Below are positions 8,268 to 15,720 of a DNA stretch of 64,000 nucleotides, piece by piece. Under the pieces are notes generated by a model. That model was not told where the DNA came from. It saw only the letters and a program-made list of their open reading frames with translations, and ran no database searches. The position numbers and the translations under genes are program-made. Source of the stretch: Paenibacillus sophorae (lineage in GTDB: Bacteria > Bacillota > Bacilli > Paenibacillales > Paenibacillaceae); contig NZ_CP076607.1 of NCBI RefSeq assembly GCF_018966525.1, forward strand, positions 3,658,001 through 3,722,000, read 5' to 3'. Numbering within the stretch: position 1 is the first letter of the stretch; each line of letters begins with the position of its first letter.

Positions 8268-9434
8268 CTATTCAGACTGTTTATTTTTCATTCTAATAGG
8301 TCTGTAAAATGCGCGAATGTCGCTGGCCAGCAGCTCCGGTTCTTCCATAGCAGTAAAATGCCCGCCGGAAGGCATTGTGGTCCAACGAGTGACATTCAGA
8401 TTGCGCACAGTCCAGGATTTGGGGGGCAGCACGATATCCGCGGGGAATATGGCCATGCCTGTCGGAACTTCTATGCGACCCAATGGTGGCAAGGAATGCG
8501 AATTTTCGTAATACATACGTGTAGATGATCCTATGGTGTTAGTCACCCAATAAATCATAATATGAGTCAACAACTCATCCTTGCTGTATTTCTGGTTGAG
8601 GTCACCCTTACAATCGCTCCATGCGCGAAATTTCTCGATTATCCAAGCTGCCAAACCTGCCGGCGAATCGGAAAGTCCATAAGCAAGAGTCTGAGGCTTT
8701 GTCGATTGAATGGACATATAGCCCCCCTCATATGAAATCCATTCGGAAGCGTTTTTCTTATATTGCAGTTCTTCTTCAGAGAGTTCTGCCTCATCCTGTG
8801 AAGTCATGAGACTCCTTATAATGCCAACATCAGTTAGATGGATTCCAAATAAAAGTTCAGGATAATTTGATGCTAGATACCTTGTAACACCGGAGCCAAT
8901 ATCGCCACCTGCAGCGGCAAATTTTTTGTAGCCTAATTCTTTTGTCATTAGCTTAGCCCACATCTGGGAGACAATAAAATTGTTGACGCCAGGCCGATTA
9001 GGGCGACCAGAAAATCCGAATCCAGGCAATGAAGGGACAATGACATCAAAAGAGTCCTCAGGATTACCTCCGTGGCTAGCCGGATCCGTAAGGAGAGGAA
9101 TAATTTTTTGATAACGAAGGTAACTGTCTGGCCATCCATGGGTAAGAATAATGGGCAGAGGGTCAGGTCCTTTGCCGCGCTCATGTATGAAGTGCACATC
9201 TATCCCGTCAATATTGCAGCGAAACTGGAAGAAGCGGTTCAACTCCGATTCTTGTGCGCGCCAATTATAATGATCCTTCCAATATGAAACGAGTGATTTT
9301 AAATAACTTAAGTCTGTTCCTCGCTCCCATCCAGAGCCTTCTAATTGATCGGGCCAACGGATGTGGCGCAGCCTGTATTGAAGATCGTCAAGGATTTCAT
9401 CGGAGACATGAATATGAAACGGTTCAGCAGTCAT
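8268..9434 (-). CDS. Epoxide hydrolase (EHN-type alpha/beta hydrolase)
   Basis: 388 aa with an N-terminal epoxide hydrolase domain (FHIHVSDEILDDLQYRL), the oxyanion motif HGWPDS (99-104), nucleophile Asp178 in GGDIGSG, and a C-terminal GGHFTAMEEPE supplying the catalytic His. Length and layout match the microsomal-type family (about 380-400 aa), which opens epoxides by an Asp-ester intermediate. ATG 9434 has a GGGAGGAAATT ribosome binding site. The divergent AraC gene 110 bp away is probably its regulator. Confidence 0.9.
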   Translation of the reverse strand: MTAEPFHIHVSDEILDDLQYRLRHIRWPDQLEGSGWERGTDLSYLKSLVSYWKDHYNWRAQESELNRFFQFRCNIDGIDVHFIHERGKGPDPLPIILTHGWPDSYLRYQKIIPLLTDPASHGGNPEDSFDVIVPSLPGFGFSGRPNRPGVNNFIVSQMWAKLMTKELGYKKFAAAGGDIGSGVTRYLASNYPELLFGIHLTDVGIIRSLMTSQDEAELSEEELQYKKNASEWISYEGGYMSIQSTKPQTLAYGLSDSPAGLAAWIIEKFRAWSDCKGDLNQKYSKDELLTHIMIYWVTNTIGSSTRMYYENSHSLPPLGRIEVPTGMAIFPADIVLPPKSWTVRNLNVTRWTTMPSGGHFTAMEEPELLASDIRAFYRPIRMKNKQSE

Positions 9435-9545
9435 TCATAATTTCCTCCCTTTTTGTTGATTCACAACAATATTATATCCTCTGAACTTGTATGTTACACT
9501 GAAATAAGTGAAGCAACCAACTATACTATTTGATAGGTGATCACT

Positions 9546-10400
9546 ATGCCACAAGTAGACAGACACAAAGAACGTACCGTGAACATAGAATTTGTCGCCG
9601 TGGAGGATTTTAGTATTCTTCCTTATCCAGAACGGTTTACGCTAATTTTTATAACGTCTGGAAGTATAAAGGGGATACTGAACCAACGTCCAATATCTAT
9701 TAGTGCTCCTGGTGTCCTTTGCTTGGCTGAAGACGCTCATGTGCAAGTGGTTGAAAAGATTAACGTATCTGCACAATCCTTTAGTTTTCATCCCGAATTT
9801 CTTAACACTATTACTCTTTCCGAAACGAAGGATTATTTTCCTACATGGCCTAGAATACAAACGGGACTTTCCCTTTTTCAAAGTAATAATTTGTATACTG
9901 GAGTGCCTCGTGTAACGGAAAAAGCATACCCGCTATTGTTTGAATGGTTTTTCGTACTTGGCACGGAAGTGCAGGCGCAAAGTGATGCACTCTGGGTATG
10001 CCGAATAAAAAAATACCTCATTCAAATTTTAGGTTTGTTGGAGGAATTAAATCGAAATAACGAACACTCACCTGTCGATGTAGTGTTAGATTATATTCAC
10101 ACCAATTATTCGAAGAAAATTTCATTGGAGGATTTGACGAAGTGTGTTCACTTGAACCGTGTGACTCTAAATAAGATGTTTCAGGAAAGATGCGGGAATA
10201 CAGCGATTGGTTACTTGCTTTCACATCGCTTAAAGGTTGCGAGTGACCTTTTGACACACACAGATATGAGCCTTAATGAAATTGCGCGCGCTACTGGGTT
10301 TGAGTATGATACCTACTTTATTAAACAGTTTACAGCTAGAAAAGAGATGTCGCCGACGAAATATCGGACTACCTCTCGTAAGTTTGCCACTGCGCAATAA
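9546..10400 (+). CDS. AraC family transcriptional regulator
   Basis: 284 aa. The N-terminal cupin-like sensor region is followed by a C-terminal double helix-turn-helix: ISLEDLTKCVHLNRVTLNKMF, then MSLNEIARATGFEYDTYFIKQF and the closing SPTKYR. ATG 9546 is chosen over an in-frame GTG at 9537; a weak AGGTGA precedes it. Divergent from the epoxide hydrolase gene, so control of that gene is the natural inference. The effector is unknown. Confidence 0.88.
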   Translation: MPQVDRHKERTVNIEFVAVEDFSILPYPERFTLIFITSGSIKGILNQRPISISAPGVLCLAEDAHVQVVEKINVSAQSFSFHPEFLNTITLSETKDYFPTWPRIQTGLSLFQSNNLYTGVPRVTEKAYPLLFEWFFVLGTEVQAQSDALWVCRIKKYLIQILGLLEELNRNNEHSPVDVVLDYIHTNYSKKISLEDLTKCVHLNRVTLNKMFQERCGNTAIGYLLSHRLKVASDLLTHTDMSLNEIARATGFEYDTYFIKQFTARKEMSPTKYRTTSRKFATAQ

Positions 10401-10442
10401 TGAAATATGCTATACTTGCGATGTAAAGGGGGGTGCTTACTG

Positions 10443-10547
10443 ATGGATAATTTCTTGAGATTGTCTGTGACTTCTACTACTCATGCAAAGCCAATTATTG
10501 AAAAGCGTTACTTTGCATGGGGCGAAATATTGTATAACGCTGAATAA
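10443..10547 (+). CDS. Small ORF, 34 aa, unknown
   Basis: ATG 10443 follows a very strong AAAGGGGGG ribosome binding site and encodes 34 aa (starts MDNFLRLSVTSTTHAK, ends EILYNAE). TGCAAAGCCAA inside it is inverted just after the stop (TTGGCTTTGCA near 10561), so the mRNA can fold an 11-bp stem overlapping the frame. Could be a small peptide or the coding part of a regulatory leader for the next gene. Confidence 0.4.
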   Translation: MDNFLRLSVTSTTHAKPIIEKRYFAWGEILYNAE

Positions 10548-10608
10548 GCTTTTCTAATATTTTGGCTTTGCACCTTATTATGTGATTAAAAATAAGGGGT
10601 GAAGCAAA

Positions 10609-10881
10609 TTGAAATATACGAATGCTAAAAAAATATTACCTGAAAAGTTAATTATAGAGATCCAACAGTATGTTCAAGGAGAGACTATTTACATTCCTAA
10701 ACAGGAGAAGGAATATAACAGCTGGGGAAGCTTAAGTGGCGGAAGACAGTGGCTTGAGCACCGGAATGCCGCTATTAGACATGCTTTTAAGAATAATAGC
10801 AGTATTGAGCAGCTTGCTAAGGAATATTTTCTCTCAATTGAAACCATTAAGAAAATTGTTTATTCACATAATGGAGACTGA
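10609..10881 (+). CDS. CD3324 family protein (Mor-like helix-turn-helix)
   Basis: 90 aa that match the CD3324 family throughout: MKYTNAKKILPEKLI at the start, YIPK in the middle, and a C-terminal helix-turn-helix (IEQLAKEYFLSIETIKKIVY) like that of Mor transcription activators. TTG or ATG starts are possible; GGGGTGAAGC precedes 10609. Probably DNA binding; target unknown. Confidence 0.75.
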   Translation: MKYTNAKKILPEKLIIEIQQYVQGETIYIPKQEKEYNSWGSLSGGRQWLEHRNAAIRHAFKNNSSIEQLAKEYFLSIETIKKIVYSHNGD

Positions 10882-11011
10882 TGAATATTTTCATCAGTTT
10901 TTTTTATGTCAAAAATGGTTCTAAGTTATTGTTTTCATTTAAATAGCCTATTGCACTCTTTAGAATATGAATAGGAAAAATGGAAATCAAGAAAGTGAGG
11001 CAATAGTAACT

Positions 11012-11983
11012 ATGGGCGAACAAAAAAGCAGAAGCAGACATCTGATTGATCAGGAGATTATTAGTGCCATTGATTTAATACCAACAAGCGATCTTTCCGA
11101 AACAACGCTAATGGAATCACGTAAAAATCAATCAAAGATGTTACCGCAAATCGATGTAACACAGATGTTCCCTGTCACATTCGAAGAAAGGGTGGTGCCA
11201 AGTTATTTTGGCGGTCCTGATATTCGCATAGAAATTATTAAGCCTAGCCAACCAAAATATAAAAAGATGCCGTTATATTATTCGATTCACGGTGGAGGAA
11301 TGGTTTTGGGTAGTCCAGTCGTTGATCGTCCAGGTAATGCGTCACTGGCTGCACAACATGGTTTTTGTTGTGTATCCGTGTATTATCGCCTGGCGCCAGA
11401 ACATGTTCAGCCAAGTCAATTGCAGGATTGCTATTCAGGCCTAAAATGGTGTATTGAACATGCCGAGGAATTAGCGATAGATACTCAGAAAGTCGCTCTT
11501 GCAGGCAGCAGCGCTGGCGGTGGTTTAGCAGCGGGTCTGGCCCTATACATTCGTGATCAGAAGGAATTCGATATCCATCATCTAAGGCTGCGTAGCCCAA
11601 TGTTCGATGACCGTATGAGTATTTCGCCAGAACATCCTTATGCTGGTGAATTTGTTTGGACAAAGCGAAGTAATTACTTTGGCTGGAAATCTGTCTTAGG
11701 GCATGAACCCGGTCAGGAGGGGGTAAGTGAGTATTACGTGCCTGCGCGTGCAAAATCACTGGCTGGTTTACCACCAACTTATATGAGTATAGGCAGCATT
11801 GATTTGTTCATCGATGAAGTCTTATTATTTGCAAAACAACTGGTCTTTGATGGCGTCTTAGTTGAATTGCATGTTTACCCTGGATATCATCATTTGGCTC
11901 CAATGTTTCCGAATGCACATTTTTCTCAAGAAGGCGCTAAAGCAAGTGAATACGCCTTACTGAAAGCTCTGGAGTTACTTTGA
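11012..11983 (+). CDS. HSL-type alpha/beta hydrolase (esterase/lipase)
   Basis: 324 aa from ATG 11012. The oxyanion motif HGGG lies at 93-96, the nucleophile elbow GSSAGG about 70 residues later, then GSIDLFIDE with the acid residue and YPGYHHLAP with the catalytic His. This is the hormone-sensitive-lipase/acetyl esterase family. An in-frame ATG at 10967 would add 15 residues but has no ribosome binding site. Stand-alone gene; substrate likely a short-chain ester. Confidence 0.85.
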   Translation: MGEQKSRSRHLIDQEIISAIDLIPTSDLSETTLMESRKNQSKMLPQIDVTQMFPVTFEERVVPSYFGGPDIRIEIIKPSQPKYKKMPLYYSIHGGGMVLGSPVVDRPGNASLAAQHGFCCVSVYYRLAPEHVQPSQLQDCYSGLKWCIEHAEELAIDTQKVALAGSSAGGGLAAGLALYIRDQKEFDIHHLRLRSPMFDDRMSISPEHPYAGEFVWTKRSNYFGWKSVLGHEPGQEGVSEYYVPARAKSLAGLPPTYMSIGSIDLFIDEVLLFAKQLVFDGVLVELHVYPGYHHLAPMFPNAHFSQEGAKASEYALLKALELL

Positions 11984-12067
11984 TTTTAAGCCCAACTTAG
12001 GAGTAGCGTCGAAGTGGAGACATCTGTCTGGAACAGTAGTCACTTTAAATCCGTATAATACAAGAAA

Positions 12068-12118
12068 AGCAGCGGTAATCTAAGACTTATTTTCAAGTCC
12101 TAGTGCGCTGTTGTTTTT
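12068..12118 (+). terminator. Probable terminator after the esterase gene
   Basis: AGCAGCG pairs with CGCTGTT, with an inner AGACTT/AAGTCC stem and a following TTTTT. Confidence 0.45.
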
Positions 12119-12157
12119 AAAATTAATTTTAATAAATGACGAGGCTTGAGAAAAATA

Positions 12158-12205
12158 AAAAAACCGCGAAAAACCTTGATTTTACAAGGCTTTTCGCGGG
12201 TTTTA
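12158..12205. terminator. Strong, probably bidirectional terminator
   Basis: AAACCGCGAAAAACCTTG (12161-12178) pairs with CAAGGCTTTTCGCGGGTTT (12185-12203), with A and T runs on both sides. Confidence 0.8.
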
Positions 12206-12411
12206 GATTCCTCATCTTGGCTAGATTGAAAAATCAATTCAAACAACAATGATATAACTTAACAGATGAAGAGATGCGTAATGCTGTAAATAACATAGAT
12301 CGATAAACCTGCGGTGTTACGCGGTTTTTCTCAGGACATCTTCACAAAACCCGTATTTTGTACATATGTCGGCGTACAGAGTTCGAATGATATCCAGTCT
12401 TGTTTCATCAA

Positions 12412-12775
12412 TCAGCTAATGGCGAAGGACAAGAACATGGTCCCTTGGCTATTGATGTCAGGGTATGTAGAATCAAGCATATCGCTCGGAGAACAGGTCT
12501 CAATCTGCTCCATGATCTCAGCCATATCGTCCGGCAGGAACTTCCGCAAGAAAACATGCGTCATCGCCTGTCATTTTGAAATGGCCCGCTATGCCCGCCG
12601 CGGTCCCACTTGGCGTTTTGGTTACCTGGAGGTGCACCGCCTTTGTTGCCGACAGCATTCCTATTGCCCTACGACGCACCGCACTTACGTTGTACAACCT
12701 TCCACTGATCACGCTGCTTCCAAACGGCGACACCGATGTTCTTTAGTTTTTATATCTGGTTCTTGTCCTCTGACA
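12412..12775 (-). pseudogene. Phage terminase small subunit relic
   Basis: Minus-strand frames read KLKNIGVAVWKQRDQWK, GNRNAVGNKGGAPPGNQNAK, then MTHVFLRKFLPDDM followed by AEIMEQIETCSPSDML. Terminase small subunits carry exactly this order: an HTH-like part, GAPKGNQNA-type repeats, then FLPEDMAEIMEQI. There are an in-frame stop, frame changes and a foreign C-terminal tail (GTMFLSFAIS), the tail resembling the dispersed TTCTTGTCC repeat read as protein. Evidence of a past prophage here. Confidence 0.6.
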
Positions 12776-12877
12776 GATGTGCAATTGGAGGACAATAACT
12801 TGATTCGATTTGTCCGCCACTTTTCTCTCTTATACCTTCTAGATTTTCCCTCATCGACTGCATTCGAGATGCTCAAT

Positions 12878-13672
12878 TTACTCACCCAGGCTGGTGCTGC
12901 TTTCCTGATGCTGATCCAGTTGGCCGAGTGGTAACAGATCTCCGCCGCTAACAAAAAACATCGTCCCCTCGTCCCACTTCCTGCTACTTTGCCTGGTCGT
13001 CCCACGTTCCCTATTCTCGGAACGCTTATACCAAAAATACGTTAACGTACCATCCTCATAAACTGGCAAACATAAATCCGTACGATCATCGCCGTCATAT
13101 TTTAAATCCTGCTGAAAAACATTCATCACAGTTTTAGCCACAAAGTCAACGGGGACCACATTAATTTTTGAATCAGCGGAAATTCGGACCCTTACAGATT
13201 CCGCTATCCCCTGCTTTTTTAAGTTCCAGAAAAATTTGGTCCATCCATAGAACACATCAAATTTCGAGATATAATAAAGCGGACTGTCGATCAGTCTTCC
13301 GCAAACCACACTGGGTCTCAGAATTTGATACTCTTTTTTTCTCGACAAGCAATAGTGTTCAATGAACTTCTCGGTCTGATTCTTGCAGGATTCATAAGGA
13401 TTTCGAAAATGCGGTTGCTCATAGATCGTGAAATCATTGCCTACAACCCCTTCGACTATGCCGCATGAAAAAGCTGTACTAATGAAATTAAACTTGGAAT
13501 CGAATGCTTCCGAGGAAATTAGCAAATTCCGAGTTCCACGCCAATTGTTGTCATGCACTTCTTTCTCAGCAGCAGAATTATTGTATAAATTAACGGAGCC
13601 GGCGCTATGGATAATAAATAGTTTGTCCTTCCTTTCCACACCTTTTTTTATTGGCTCGTCGCTATATTTCAT
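12878..13672 (-). pseudogene. Truncated NAD-dependent epimerase / thioester-reductase-like SDR
   Basis: The middle of an extended SDR is clear: IIHSAGSVNLYN, NWRGTRNLL, FNFISTAFSCGIVEG, YESCKNQTEKFI (active-site YxxxK-like), ILRPSVVCG and KINVVPVDFVAKTV. The GxxGxxG start is missing and the last ~65 residues are unrelated sequence. This resembles male-sterility/thioester-reductase domains that release NRPS products as aldehydes. It lies in the same orientation as the NRPS gene at 15.7 kb, separated from it by IS3 and ISL3 material, so it may be the severed downstream reductase. Confidence 0.6.
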
Positions 13673-13741
13673 GGGTGAGGTCTAAAGAATAGAGAAGTAG
13701 TCCAAACTGTTCCTAAGAAGATTAATAAGAGCGGATGAACA

Positions 13742-14095
13742 ATGTGGACCTCGAAAAACAGTGAAGATCGTGTAATATTAGAGTTGTTTAATGTGGCGTT
13801 GCAGGTCGAATATCCTTGGAAACTAACCGAAATTACGTTCGATGATCACGAACAAGCTTGGCATTTATTTATGGACTTTGAACGGGGGTCCGAGTTCGTC
13901 TGTCCCTTGTGTGGAGGAACGTGCAAAGCCTATGATGCGGACAAAAAGCAGTGGCGTCATCTGGACTTCTGGGATTGGAAAACCTACATGCACGCCAGAG
14001 TACCCCGCGTTGACTGTAAGGCATGCAACAAAATAACGGAAGGGCCGGTAAAATGGTCTAGCCCAGGGGCGCATTTTACATATTCTTTTGAATGA
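13742..14095 (+). pseudogene. ISL3 family transposase, N-terminal fragment
   Basis: 117 codons with the ISL3 zinc-finger start: CPLCGG, then RHLDFWDWKTYMHARVPRV and CKACNK. The DDE domain is missing; the frame runs into an IS3-type transposase tail at 14091. Confidence 0.75.
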
Positions 14096-14225
14096 CTATA
14101 CTTTTAAGACTCGTGCTGAAGCTAAAAAGGCAGTGTTTGATTATATTGAGTTGTTTTATAATCGTCGCAGAACACATTCAACCAATGGTTATGTTCCACC
14201 GTGTTTGCTTGAAAATGCGGTCTAG
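14091..14225 (+). pseudogene. IS3 family transposase (OrfB) C-terminal fragment
   Basis: 45 codons ending in stop: NDYTFKTRAEAKKAVFDYI, ELFYNRRRTHSTNGYVPP, the standard C-terminal signature of IS150/IS3-type OrfB. Joined directly to the ISL3 stump. Confidence 0.75.
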
Positions 14226-14327
14226 TCTAGGTATGATCAATCTTTGAAAACGAGGGATTCTTACTGTCTACATTTTCAAGGCAAGGTCATGTTTGCATCC
14301 ATATCTACTCTTCTCCTTTTTCAATTT

Positions 14328-15690
14328 GGCTCAAACCCGAAATTAGTGGTTGAAAATTAAACCGGGGATAAAAATGGAAAAACATCTGCAAATCCTGTAT
14401 TGTTGAAAGTCCTACCCAACAACAAAGAAGGAAATGACAGATGCCACTCCAGTACCAGAACTACAACTGCATACCATGTTAATCATCAACGCCGAAGAGG
14501 TTCATCTGGAGGCTAAGCCCGTTGCTTACTAGCAACCCTGTCCCGTTTGCCAATCGGAACAAGGCGTAATCCGCAACGGACACAACGAGCCGCGGAAGAT
14601 CCGGCATCTGAATCTCTTAGGCAAAAGATGCTACTTAGTGGTACCTTCTCTTCGTTTGCTTTGCTCCCATTGCCAGATTGGCTTTGTCTGGATTTACGAA
14701 TTTGTAGGTCCAAAACAGCGATACAGCCATCTTTTCCGCCGGCAGACGGTAGAACAAGCACTGGGCTCCACAGCGGCTCATAGTGCAAGAATGCAAGAAG
14801 CGCCGACGAGTACGGTACAGCGGATGCATCAGGAAGCCCTTCCCACAGAAAGTGAACGCCTTTCCAAACAGGCTTGGCGCGAAGCAGGGAGTTCTTCAGG
14901 ATTGGTGCTGGGGGTCGATGACTTTGCGATCAAAAAGGACATACGTACAATACGGGCATTCATAATCTTCGGGGCGAAACCCTGCTGGATGTACTGCCAG
15001 GACGCAAACTGGAGGATTTACGCACCTATGCTCGTACGCACCCTGACTTTCTAGCACTGAAGCCGAAAGCTGTCGTCATGGACTTGGCCCAGATGTACCA
15101 TACGTGGATCAGCGAATGTTTTCCGGATGCGATTCGCATTGCAGATCGATTCCATGTACACGGCTATGTCATAGAAAGTGTCCAGGCTGTCCGAAAGACG
15201 GTGCAGCTCACGCTTTCGCCTCGGGCCAAAGCGATCTTGAAAAGGGATCATCGGTTACTGAATCCTCCCGGCGACAGTCTTTCTGAAAAAAGCAACATTC
15301 AGCTAAACGTCCTGCTTGCCTTCTCTCCTCTGCTACGCAAGGCTTGGGAATGGAAAGAAGCGTTTTCCCGCTGGTATGAGTATTCTCCGAATGTTCAGGC
15401 AGCAATTGCTGGCTTTCACCGTTGGCTACAACAAGGCGAAAACATCGATCATGAATCCGTTCAAAGGACCTTGAAGACGATGCGTAATTGGCAGAATGAA
15501 ATCATCAATTACCATTATTGCCGTTGGACCAATGCCACAGTAGAAGGTCGGCATAATCGCATTAAAGCCTATCAACGGAGACACTATTTTACTCGCAATC
15601 ACGTTTGCTACAAAGCCGGTATTTTAGTCGAATGCAATCGGCATCGCTTATCTGGCTGAAACGTTCAACCACTGATTTTTAGATTGAGCC
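14328..15690 (+). mobile_element. ISL3 family insertion sequence with 8-bp target duplication
   Basis: The ends are GGCTCAA..TCAGTGGTTGA-type inverted repeats: GGCTCAAACCCGAAATTAGT at 14328 and the complement of the sequence ending GATTGAGCC at 15690. TTCAATTT occurs directly outside both ends (14320-14327 and 15691-15698), an 8-bp target duplication as expected for ISL3. Length 1363 bp. It lies 30 bp beyond the NRPS stop. Confidence 0.85.
14440..15659 (+). pseudogene. ISL3 transposase of the IS at 14328-15690, disrupted
   Basis: Zinc-binding CPVCQSEQG and CSHCQIGF, then HQEALPTESERLSKQ and LGVDDFAIKK (catalytic Asp) in one frame. The frame is lost near 14960, and 15078-15659 resumes with MDLAQMYHTWISECFPDA, RIADRFHVHGY and NATVEGRHNRIKAYQRR. 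There is also an early in-frame stop (VAY then TAG near 14530). The transposase is therefore inactive although its ends and target duplication are intact. Confidence 0.8.
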
Positions 15691-15720
15691 TTCAATTTTG
15701 TGTCAAACTACTGGGTTCCA

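Noticed and set aside
11244..11777. 177-codon minus-strand frame
   Set aside because: Lies wholly antisense to the HSL-type esterase, whose motifs are clear; no ribosome binding site.
12314..12934. 206-codon open frame on the plus strand
   Set aside because: No domain signals, Cys/His/Arg-rich composition of a shadow frame, and the opposite strand carries recognisable terminase and SDR remnants.
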